The notes under the pieces: generated by a model
What the model was told of the DNA's origin: nothing
Seen by the model: only the letters and a program-made list of their open reading frames with translations
The model's database searches: none
Translations under genes and position numbers: made by a program
Source of the DNA: Candidatus Dormiibacterota bacterium
GTDB taxonomy: Bacteria; Chloroflexota; Dormibacteria; Aeolococcales; Aeolococcaceae
Direction: 5' to 3'
DNA: 8,008 nt
Assembly (NCBI GenBank): GCA_955651875.1
Contig: CATPAP010000145.1
Location: 1 to 8,008 of the forward strand
In this document: positions 1 to 5,919 of the stretch, piece by piece
Layout of the letters: every line of letters starts with the position of its first letter
Numbering within the stretch: position 1 is the stretch's first letter

Positions 1-737
1 ACCCCCCATTGCTTGGATTGCTCCCCGCCCGGGATGGCGATGACCGTGGCCGTGAGGTCACGACCGCGCAGCAGTGCAGCCATCGTCTCGGCGGTGTCGC
101 TCACCGCCTCGTCGGTGATCACGGCGACGCGGTGCGCGCTGGTGGGGATGTGGTCGGCGAGGCTTTGGCGCAAGCCGGCGCGCACCCCCACCAGGTAGGG
201 ATGCGCGGTGCCGACGCGCACGCTCGTGGAGAGTGCGGCGGCGATCGCCTCGGCCACCTCGGCCGGGGTGCGGCTGCTGGTGGCCACGCGGAGCTGGGCC
301 TGGCCGTGTGCGGCGGTGCGAACGGCGCGGAGGTGGTGGAGCGCGCCGGCCGGATTGCCGGCCAGCAGCGGCCGATCGATGGCCCTCGATCCCAGCCTCG
401 CGGCCAGCTCCCCGTCGGGGGCCTCAAGAAGCACCACGGTGGCGTGGCGCTCGATGATGTCGAGGGCGCCGCGCTCGGTGATCAGCCCACCGCCGGCTGC
501 GATCACCAGCGGCTCGGCTGAGGCGAGCGCCACCTCGGCGGCGTGGCGCTCCTCGGCTCGGAATCGGGCCTCTCCCATCTCCTCGAAGGCGCGCGACACG
601 CTCATCTCCAGCCCCGCCTCCACCTGCGCGTCGGTGTCGACCCACCTCCGTCCCAGCCGTTCAGCGAGCAGCGGCGCAACTGTGCTCTTGCCACTCCCTG
701 GCAGTCCGGCGAGCACGATGTGGCCGATTGTGCTCAT
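1..737 (-). CDS. aroKB: Bifunctional shikimate kinase / 3-dehydroquinate synthase (AroK-AroB fusion), 3' end cut off by the window edge
   Basis: The visible 245 codons hold a complete shikimate kinase followed, without a stop and in the same frame, by the start of 3-dehydroquinate synthase. AroK phosphorylates shikimate with ATP; AroB makes 3-dehydroquinate from DAHP with NAD. The kinase has the P-loop GLPGSGKST (residues 11-19), the DTD shikimate/Mg site (34-36), the substrate Arg in FRAEE (59-63), AAGGGL (80-85) and the lid Arg in DRPLL (121-125). The later RxxxY-type motif reads R140-TAA-H144, so Tyr is replaced by His. From about residue 173 the sequence is AroB-like: VRVGTAHPYLVGV, then RVAVITDEAV (203-212) and PGGEQSK (236-242), the NAD-domain start. 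The ATG overlaps the aroC stop as ATGA, implying translational coupling. AroKB fusions are known, for example in Thermotoga. The metal-binding half of AroB lies outside the window, so completeness of the fusion is unverified. Confidence 0.93.
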   Translation of the reverse strand, partial: MSTIGHIVLAGLPGSGKSTVAPLLAERLGRRWVDTDAQVEAGLEMSVSRAFEEMGEARFRAEERHAAEVALASAEPLVIAAGGGLITERGALDIIERHATVVLLEAPDGELAARLGSRAIDRPLLAGNPAGALHHLRAVRTAAHGQAQLRVATSSRTPAEVAEAIAAALSTSVRVGTAHPYLVGVRAGLRQSLADHIPTSAHRVAVITDEAVSDTAETMAALLRGRDLTATVIAIPGGEQSKQWG

Positions 738-1888
738 CGCAGCCGGCTCAAGCCGGCGCGGTACCCGTCGAGGTTGCGGGCAAGCTCGGCGATCGAGTCG
801 GCGCCGAACTTCTCGAGCATCGCCTCGGCGAGGACCAGCGCCAGCATCGCCTCCGCGATCACCGCCCCTGCCGGCACCACGCAGACGTCGCTGCGCTCGT
901 AGTGCGCGTTGATCTCCTCGCCGGTGTGGACGTCGACGCTGCGCAGGGGTGTCAACAGGGTGGAGATCGGTTTGAAGTGCACGCGGGCCCACACGTCCGC
1001 GCCGTTGCTGACACCGCCGGACAGACCACCCTGGCGGTTGCTGAGATGATGGAAGCCACGATCGGCGCTGTATGCGGGCCGGTCGTGGACCTGTGAGCCC
1101 GGGCTCGCCGCTGCGAGCAAGGCGTCGCCGAGCTCGACGCCCTTGACGGACGGAATGCTGCACATCGCCTGGGCGATGCGCCCGTCGAGGCGCCGGTCCC
1201 AGTGCGCGTAACTGCCGAGTCCGGCCACAACCTGGTGGCCTGTGACGACCGCGGTGCCGCCGAGCGTGTCACCAGCGGCGCGCGCTGCGTCGATCGCTTC
1301 CACCATGCGAGAGCCGGCGACCGGGTCGGCGCAGCGCACCGCGGAGCGCTCCACCACTGCAGGGTCGACGGTGCCGCCGGACGGTGCCACGACATCGCCG
1401 ATGCGTACCACGTGCGAGCTGATCGACGCCCCGGCGACACGCAGCAACGTCTTGGCGACCCCGCCCGCGGCCACGCGGGCGGCCGTCTCCCGTGCCGAGG
1501 CGCGTTCGAGGACATCGCGGGCGTCGTCGAGATCGTGCTTGAGCATGCCGGCGAGGTCGGCGTGACCGGGGCGGACCCGGGTCACCGCCTTCTTCGTGAA
1601 TTCCTCCGCCTCGACCTGCATCGGACCCTTCCAATTGTCCCAGTCGCGGTTGACGACGGTCAGCGCGATTGGAGAGCCGAGGGTGCGGCCGCCCCGGACC
1701 CCTGCGGTGATCACCGCGCTGTCCCGCTCGATCTGCTGGCGCTTGCCGCGGCCGTGGCCGCCCTGGCGGCGGCGCAGGTCGGGGTCGAGGTCGCGCGCCG
1801 CGTCGATCTCGAGGCCCGCGGGGACGCCGTCGATGATCACGGTCAGCTGGGGACCGTGGGACTCGCCGGCGGTGAGGAACCTGAACAC
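734..1888 (-). CDS. aroC: Chorismate synthase
   Basis: This 384-residue protein makes the last shared step of aromatic biosynthesis: it converts 5-enolpyruvylshikimate 3-phosphate to chorismate using reduced FMN, in the cytoplasm. The family signatures are all present: TAGESHGPQL at the N-terminus (residues 6-15), RRRQGGHGRGKRQ (39-51), RVRPGHADL (104-112), ERASARETAARVA (128-140), the glycine-rich NRQGGLSGGVSNG (284-296), and RSDVCVVPA (332-340). Length is normal for the family (about 350-400). The start is GTG, which places the conserved xFRFLTAGESHG exactly at the N-terminus. There is no Shine-Dalgarno sequence upstream, but a TAGAAT hexamer sits 6 bases before the GTG, suggesting a leaderless transcript. 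It is the first gene after the only real gap in the cluster, and its TGA stop overlaps the aroKB ATG by 4 bases. No key residue looks lost. Confidence 0.98.
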   Translation of the reverse strand: MFRFLTAGESHGPQLTVIIDGVPAGLEIDAARDLDPDLRRRQGGHGRGKRQQIERDSAVITAGVRGGRTLGSPIALTVVNRDWDNWKGPMQVEAEEFTKKAVTRVRPGHADLAGMLKHDLDDARDVLERASARETAARVAAGGVAKTLLRVAGASISSHVVRIGDVVAPSGGTVDPAVVERSAVRCADPVAGSRMVEAIDAARAAGDTLGGTAVVTGHQVVAGLGSYAHWDRRLDGRIAQAMCSIPSVKGVELGDALLAAASPGSQVHDRPAYSADRGFHHLSNRQGGLSGGVSNGADVWARVHFKPISTLLTPLRSVDVHTGEEINAHYERSDVCVVPAGAVIAEAMLALVLAEAMLEKFGADSIAELARNLDGYRAGLSRLR

Positions 1889-1894
1889 CCGGCG

Positions 1895-1900
1895 ATTCTA
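1895..1900 (-). promoter_or_regulatory. Candidate -10 element of a leaderless aroC promoter
   Basis: On the minus strand the 46-base gap before aroC ends TAGAAT-CGCCGG-GTG. The hexamer fits the TANNNT form of a housekeeping -10 box. Its last T is 7 bases before the G of the GTG codon, exactly the spacing that would start the transcript on the start codon itself. The same stretch lacks a Shine-Dalgarno motif, which agrees with leaderless translation. I see no convincing -35 hexamer at 16-19 bases upstream; a TTGCAC lies only 12 bases away, which is too close. This is inference from position and sequence only; the same gap could simply be transcribed through from the genes upstream. Confidence 0.45.
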
Positions 1901-1934
1901 GGTTCGCCCGCGGTGCAAGCCCGCATTTGGGAGC

Positions 1935-2690
1935 TCAGGGGCCCAGGAACAGGACGATCCCCGCACCCACGCAGAGGAACGGGCCGTACGGGATTGGGTC
2001 CTTGAGGGTTCGCAACCTCAGCACAAGGAGCACGACCGCCGCCGCGCCGCCCAGGAAGATGGCGTAGATCACCGCATAAACGGCGCCGATGTGGTCGAGG
2101 TCGAGGCTGACGCCACCCACTGCCCCGACGAGTGCGCCGAGCTTGGCGTCACCGAGCCCGATGCCGCCGCGCGAGACCACGTTCATGAGCACGAAGAAGC
2201 CGCCCATCGCGACGCATCCGGCAAACGCGTGCAGGATGGTGAGCCCCGGCGAGAAGAAAGACAGCGCGAGCGCGAGCACGATCGCCGGATAGGTCACCCG
2301 GTTGAGGATGAGGTGATGCTTGAGATCGAACGCGATGACCTGGATGAACAGCGCCGCCCAGAGCAGGTGGATGGCCAGGCCGCGATCGACGGGCTCGTGC
2401 GCAGCGAACGCCGCGAAGCCGGCCGCGCCGAGGATGGGGCAGAGCACGCGCTCCAGCCACGTCCAGCCATAGCGGTCGGACACCCAAGGCTCGGCGACGG
2501 GCTCCTCCTCCCCCGATTCCGCGGCCTTGATGGTGGCGGCGGCGATGTCGCGCTCGTAGGCCACCCGGTCCTCGTCCTCCTCCTTGTGCAGCCCCTCGAG
2601 ACGCTCGAGGACGACCGATAGCCAGCCGGCGCCCAACCCGACGGCGGCGCCGACCGGCGCGGCGATCGCCGCGGCGGCTGCGGCACTCAC
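1935..2690 (-). CDS. Prepilin peptidase, A24 aspartic family, lacking the tetracysteine motif
   Basis: A 251-residue polytopic membrane protein of the type IV prepilin (leader) peptidase family, which cleaves prepilin signal peptides at the inner membrane face. The two catalytic aspartates are in the expected places: D122 in FDLKHHLILNRVTYP, matching the family D-x6-P/L-N motif, and D181 in GGIGLGDAKLGA. The C-terminal IPYGPFLCVGA (233-243) is also typical. Several hydrophobic segments are visible (about 8-28, 83-98, 104-122, 133-170, 183-195, 201-225, 236-250). The N-terminal cytoplasmic loop is unusual: instead of the two CxxC pairs of PilD it holds an acidic, charged stretch (about 31-80). 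Loss of that motif makes the N-methylation activity doubtful. The GTG start overlaps the aroE stop (GTGA); a GGAGG directly abuts it, too close for normal spacing. A prepilin-peptidase-like gene between aroE and aroC is, from memory, also found in mycobacteria (Rv2551c). No pilin gene is in view, so the substrate is unknown. Confidence 0.9.
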   Translation of the reverse strand: MSAAAAAAIAAPVGAAVGLGAGWLSVVLERLEGLHKEEDEDRVAYERDIAAATIKAAESGEEEPVAEPWVSDRYGWTWLERVLCPILGAAGFAAFAAHEPVDRGLAIHLLWAALFIQVIAFDLKHHLILNRVTYPAIVLALALSFFSPGLTILHAFAGCVAMGGFFVLMNVVSRGGIGLGDAKLGALVGAVGGVSLDLDHIGAVYAVIYAIFLGGAAAVVLLVLRLRTLKDPIPYGPFLCVGAGIVLFLGP

Positions 2691-3532
2691 CCTCCGACAG
2701 CCTCGTCGAGGGCGAGGCGCGCCGCCGCGTACGGCGGTGCGTCGCCTGTCCAGCGCTGGAAGCTGAGCATTCCCTGGTGGAAGAGCATGTCGACGCCGTC
2801 GCAGCTGCGCAGCCCCGCCTGCTCAGCCGCGGCCACGACGTCGACAGGCCGGGGCCGGTAGCGCACGTCGGCGACCGTACACGACGCCTGCAGTTGCGCG
2901 GGTGCGAAGGGCATCTCGGCGAGTCCTGCGGAGGTCGCGTTGACAACGATGTCTGCGGTCCTCACGACGCGCTCCAGGTAGTCCTCATCCCACAGCGCGA
3001 CCGCCATCTCGCCCTCGACACCACCGGCGGCGAGACCGTCGATGAGCGCGCGGGCGGCGTTGATACGCCGTGCCACCACGGTGGTGCGCAGCACCGGCAC
3101 GCGGCTGAGCGCGAGCACCACCGCGGCAGCCGCTCCGCCGGAGCCGATGACCAGCGCGCGACTTTCCGGCACCGGCCAGAGACGCCGGCCGCTGAGCGCG
3201 AGCTCGAAGCCGGCCGCGTCGGTGTTGTCACCGGAGAGCTTGCCGTCTGGGCTGACGGTGAGGGTGTTGACGGCGCCGGTGCGCAGCGCGTCGCCCTCGA
3301 GCTCGTCGCACACTGCCGCCATGGCGAACTTGTACGGTGAGGTGACGTTGGCTCCCCGCCACCGGCCGGAGCGCAGGTCGCGCAGGATACCGGGCAGGCC
3401 GGCCGCGTCGACGTCGACGATCTCGTAGCTGCCGTCACGCCCGCTGGCGGCGAGCGCGGCCTCCTGCATGCCGCGGCTTGGTGAGCTGGTGATGCCCTCG
3501 CCGATCAGGCAGAGCGGGAACAGCTGCTCCAT
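2687..3532 (-). CDS. aroE: Shikimate dehydrogenase (AroE family, resembling the quinate/shikimate dehydrogenase subgroup)
   Basis: This 281-residue enzyme reduces 3-dehydroshikimate to shikimate with NAD(P)H. Shikimate-site features seen are the SxS serines (S17, S19 in GITSSPS), NVTSPYK with catalytic K68 (62-68), GAVNTL (86-91), GDNTDAAGF with catalytic D105 (101-109) and MLFHQG with Q253 (249-254). The nucleotide fold has VIGSGGAAAA (128-137) and NATSAG (198-203). After the second strand, VVARRINAAR (152-161) carries two arginines that could bind the 2'-phosphate of NADP. The opening LCLIGEGI and the missing HSxSPxxH context (S16 and R20 replace the usual His and Pro) look more like QsuD-type enzymes than classic AroE. 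Its place among aroC, aroK and aroB argues for the biosynthetic role. The ATG chosen lies one base after the mltG stop; a longer in-frame ATG at 3592 would overlap mltG by 59 bases and adds no family sequence. Confidence 0.92.
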   Translation of the reverse strand: MEQLFPLCLIGEGITSSPSRGMQEAALAASGRDGSYEIVDVDAAGLPGILRDLRSGRWRGANVTSPYKFAMAAVCDELEGDALRTGAVNTLTVSPDGKLSGDNTDAAGFELALSGRRLWPVPESRALVIGSGGAAAAVVLALSRVPVLRTTVVARRINAARALIDGLAAGGVEGEMAVALWDEDYLERVVRTADIVVNATSAGLAEMPFAPAQLQASCTVADVRYRPRPVDVVAAAEQAGLRSCDGVDMLFHQGMLSFQRWTGDAPPYAAARLALDEAVGG

Positions 3533-3533
3533 C

Positions 3534-4574
3534 TCAGGTACCGCACGGTTTGCTGAGGTACTGCACGATCTGCTGCTGGTGCTCCGCCGCACTCACGCTG
3601 TAATGGTTGTGGCCGCTGCAGTCGGAGAGGAAGAAGAGATACGAGGTGCTCGCCGGGTGCACCGCTGCCGCGATGCTGCTCGCCCCCGGGTTGGAGATCG
3701 GTGTGGGCGGTAGCCCCGGGTGCAGGTAGGTGTTGTATGGAGTGTCGGTGGCCAGCTGCTGCGCGGTCAGCGTCCCACCGCTGAGACCAAGTCCGTAGGT
3801 CACTGTTGAGTCGAGCTGGAGCAGCATCGTGTTGGCGAGGCGGTTGTCGACCACTCCTGCCACAAGCGCACGATCAGAGTCGAACTGGGCCTCGCGCTCG
3901 GTGATCGAGGCAACTGTCAGGGTTGAGTACAGCTGCGCCGGCGAGAGACCGGTGAGCAGTGGCATTGCCTTGTTGGCGAAGTCGGCGAGCTGCATCTGCA
4001 CAACGTCATGAGCGGTGGAGCGGGCGGGGATATCGTAGGTGTCGGGGAAGAGGAAGCCCTCGAGCGACGCACCGGCAGGCCGGCCGGCCAGGAATGGTTC
4101 GCTGAAGCTGCCCTTCTGCACCTCCGCCATGTACTGGTCCGCGGTGATGCCGATGCCCGCGGCTGCGATCTTCTTGGCCATCTGCGCGGCGGTGAGACCC
4201 TCGGTGAGGAGCACCTCGTGGGTCCCCATCTGCGCCGCGCCCTCGAGTCGCTGGACGATGTAGCTCGCGCTCATGGCGTCGTCGAGGATGAATTCGCCCC
4301 CCAGCAGCTTGGACCCGAGCCCCTGCAGGCGCGCGTACCAGCCGAACCAGAACGTGCTGCGGATCAATCCGTGGCTGGCGAGGTCGCTCACCAGGGTGTC
4401 GAGCTGCTCGCCGCTGCGCACGGTGATGGTCACCGGCGCGCCCGCGGCAGTTGCAGGTGGTTCGAGCTGGCTGCGTCCGTACAGGAGCGTCCCCCCGAGA
4501 ATGACGAGGAGCACGATGACGATGCCGGCGATCGCGAAGATGACCCCGGTGCGGCCCTGCTGGTCCCGTCTCAC
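3534..4574 (-). CDS. mltG: Endolytic murein transglycosylase MltG (YceG-like)
   Basis: A 346-residue single-pass inner-membrane protein that cuts nascent glycan strands inside the peptidoglycan and so ends their synthesis. There is a short basic cytoplasmic start (1-9), one membrane helix (about 10-32), a LysM-like region (about 48-120, with TVRSGEQLDTLVSDLASHG) and the YceG catalytic domain. Signature motifs are LEGFLFPDTYDIP (171-183), ASITERE with the predicted catalytic E226 (222-228), LQLDSTVTYGLG (253-264), PYNTYLHPGLPPTPISNPG (279-297) and AAAVHPASTSYLFFLSD (302-318). Length matches E. coli MltG (340). Two cysteines, C319 and C344, sit near the C-terminus outside the membrane. The GTG start overlaps the ruvX stop as GTGA. 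A much longer reading frame to an ATG at 4841 lies over ruvX and is arginine-rich nonsense, so I reject it. Confidence 0.95.
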   Translation of the reverse strand: MRRDQQGRTGVIFAIAGIVIVLLVILGGTLLYGRSQLEPPATAAGAPVTITVRSGEQLDTLVSDLASHGLIRSTFWFGWYARLQGLGSKLLGGEFILDDAMSASYIVQRLEGAAQMGTHEVLLTEGLTAAQMAKKIAAAGIGITADQYMAEVQKGSFSEPFLAGRPAGASLEGFLFPDTYDIPARSTAHDVVQMQLADFANKAMPLLTGLSPAQLYSTLTVASITEREAQFDSDRALVAGVVDNRLANTMLLQLDSTVTYGLGLSGGTLTAQQLATDTPYNTYLHPGLPPTPISNPGASSIAAAVHPASTSYLFFLSDCSGHNHYSVSAAEHQQQIVQYLSKPCGT

Positions 4575-5005
4575 CGCGGCGTGCTCGCGCGCGCACGGGC
4601 ATCGAGCCAGCTCTGCAGCAGCAGCGACGCGGCGACGGAGTCGATCGACTCTCGGCGTTGGGCGCGCCGCCTCCCCGCGGCGATCAGGCTGCGCTCGGCC
4701 TCGGCGGTGGTGAAGCGCTCGTCCCACATCTCCACAGGCAGCCCGGTGTGACGACGGAGCTCGTCGGCGACGCGCCGCGCGTCCACCGCCGAGTCGCCCT
4801 CGCTGCCGTCGAGCCGGCGCGGCAGCCCGACCACGATGCACTCAGGGAGCCGTTCGTCGACGACCTCTTTGACCTCGCGCCACAGCCGCGCGGCCGGACG
4901 CCGGGGCACTGTGCGCAGCGGGGTGGCGATGGTGCCGGTCTCGTCGCTGCCCGCGAGCCCGACGCGGACCGTGCCCACGTCGACACCGATTGCCGGCGTC
5001 CTCAC
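4571..5005 (-). CDS. ruvX: RuvX/YqgF, putative pre-16S rRNA nuclease or Holliday junction resolvase
   Basis: A 144-residue RNase H-fold protein, the normal size for the YqgF/RuvX family, which is implicated in maturing the 5' end of 16S rRNA and, in some bacteria, in resolving Holliday junctions. The acidic active-site residues are visible: D9 in GVDVGTVRVGLA (7-18), the IVVGLPRRLDGSEG segment (57-70), E97 in the WDERFTT motif (94-100), and D122 in SIDSVAASLLLQSWLD (120-135). The family normally keeps three acidic residues and all three are here. The GTG start overlaps the stop of the baseplate-J-like gene (GTGA) and no Shine-Dalgarno is evident, so its translation probably depends on ribosomes finishing the upstream gene; that matters because that gene contains an internal stop. 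ruvX-mltG-aroE is a common order in actinobacteria. Confidence 0.95.
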   Translation of the reverse strand: MRTPAIGVDVGTVRVGLAGSDETGTIATPLRTVPRRPAARLWREVKEVVDERLPECIVVGLPRRLDGSEGDSAVDARRVADELRRHTGLPVEMWDERFTTAEAERSLIAAGRRRAQRRESIDSVAASLLLQSWLDARARASTPR

Positions 5006-5781
5006 TGGTCGGTCTGGGTCACGAAGGCTTCGTCGATCTCGATCCGGCTGGGGAACAACGGCAGCCAGAAGAACGAGATCGGTGACTGCGACACGGTGAC
5101 GTTCTTCACGTGGTTGAGGTGGTGCTCGATGGTGTTCTTGGCGTCAGTCGGGCTCCTCCCGGTGAGCTGTGACTTGAGCACGTTGATGTCGACGGCCGGC
5201 TTCGAAAAGCTCGTGCATTGGATGCTCAGCACCACCGTGCCGTCGTTGGCCGCCTGGGTCACAGACGGCTTGGTGCAGTTGAGGGACTCCGTCGCCAGGC
5301 TGTCGCCCTGCGCGACCTGTGACTGGAGGTCGGCCTTGGCGTCGCCGGTCACATCGCTCGGGTTGTAGGCGGCGGCCTTGCCGTCGCACGCCACGGTGAT
5401 CTGGCCGGTGGCGAACACCGCGTTCACTGCGGGCACGGCGGGAGTGACGCTGCACGCCACCGAGGTGCCGTTGCCGCCGGGATCCTTGGCGAGCGTCTTG
5501 CCGCTTGCCTTGTTCTGCATGTCCTGGTTCGCCTGGCTGGTCAGCGTCTGCTCACTCTGGGTGACCTGGGTGTTCCAGCTACTGACGTCGGTCGCACTGG
5601 CGACCACGTTGGTCTTGGCGTCGGCGCCACCGGCGGCGGGCTGATGGTTGGTCTCGGTGAGGTCGCTGGCCGAGCATCCGGGAAATACTCCCATCGGAGG
5701 AGCTGGACACGGATTGTTGGGCGACTTCGTGATCGTGTTGGCGGCTACGTTCCCTTTGGTTTCAGGCGTCCCATCGGCCAC
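5002..5781 (-). CDS. Baseplate-J-like extracytoplasmic protein, C-terminal piece of a gene split by an amber codon
   Basis: The frame is open from the base after the amber codon (5916) to the TGA at 5002, 304 codons; the only usable in-frame start is a GTG at 5781, giving 259 residues. That GTG has no Shine-Dalgarno and falls inside what looks like the same beta-rich domain, so it is a poor natural start. The 45 codons before it (CTEFYTQDSTPIKF, then tandem ATQATQ) continue the N-terminal piece naturally. I recognise the architecture from Chloroflexota and Patescibacteria proteins annotated baseplate J/gp47-like. A long Ser/Thr/Gln-rich middle and a closing segment of type LTGRSPTDAKNTIEHHLNHV, followed by SPISFFWLPLFPSRIEIDEAF, are typical of that group. 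Six cysteines lie in the annotated piece, nine counting the upstream codons. The stop overlaps ruvX. Function is unknown; it probably sits outside the membrane. Confidence 0.7.
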   Translation of the reverse strand: MADGTPETKGNVAANTITKSPNNPCPAPPMGVFPGCSASDLTETNHQPAAGGADAKTNVVASATDVSSWNTQVTQSEQTLTSQANQDMQNKASGKTLAKDPGGNGTSVACSVTPAVPAVNAVFATGQITVACDGKAAAYNPSDVTGDAKADLQSQVAQGDSLATESLNCTKPSVTQAANDGTVVLSIQCTSFSKPAVDINVLKSQLTGRSPTDAKNTIEHHLNHVKNVTVSQSPISFFWLPLFPSRIEIDEAFVTQTDQ

Positions 5782-5916
5782 AGTAACCGAGCTGTTGGCA
5801 GGAGTTCCTGGCGGACAGCTTGCCGGTGGCGAAGCGTTCGGGCCGATGCAGACCTGGGTGGCCTGGGTGGCGAAGAACTTGATGGGAGTGCTGTCCTGCG
5901 TGTAGAACTCGGTGCA

Positions 5917-5919
5917 CTA
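5917..5919 (-). other. In-frame amber (TAG) codon splitting the baseplate-J-like gene
   Basis: The codons run TTT TAT GTT ACG TAG TGC ACC GAG TTC. The frame before the stop (252 codons from the GTG at 6675) and after it (304 codons to the TGA at 5002) is the same, so reading through would give one protein of 557 residues. The TAG replaces one residue inside a beta-rich domain. It could be a point nonsense mutation, a sequencing or assembly error, or a programmed readthrough site. Wholesale amber reassignment is unlikely, because the preceding gene ends at a TAG with the next start 2 bases later. Confidence 0.9.

Noticed and set aside
1889..1946. A terminator between the prepilin peptidase and aroC.
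   Set aside because: There are small palindromes (GAGCTC, GGGCCC) and a weak GCGG/CCGC pairing, but no stable stem followed by a T run.
9..2005. Several plus-strand frames (9-521, 208-912, 728-1096, 1202-2005).
   Set aside because: They lie opposite aroKB and aroC, whose minus-strand products carry full catalytic motifs; the plus-strand products are compositionally biased and unrecognisable.
2687..3592. A 301-codon version of AroE.
   Set aside because: The extra 20 residues overlap the mltG 3' end and match nothing in AroE; the ATG at 3532, one base past the mltG stop, fits the family start.
3534..4841. A 435-codon version of MltG starting at an upstream ATG.
   Set aside because: The extension covers most of ruvX in another frame and is arginine-rich nonsense. 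The GTG at 4574 puts the membrane helix right after a short basic start, as in the family.
5849..5871. A short tandem repeat (CCTGGGTGG twice on the plus strand).
   Set aside because: It only encodes ATQATQ in the baseplate-J-like frame and has two copies; nothing suggests a regulatory or mobile role.
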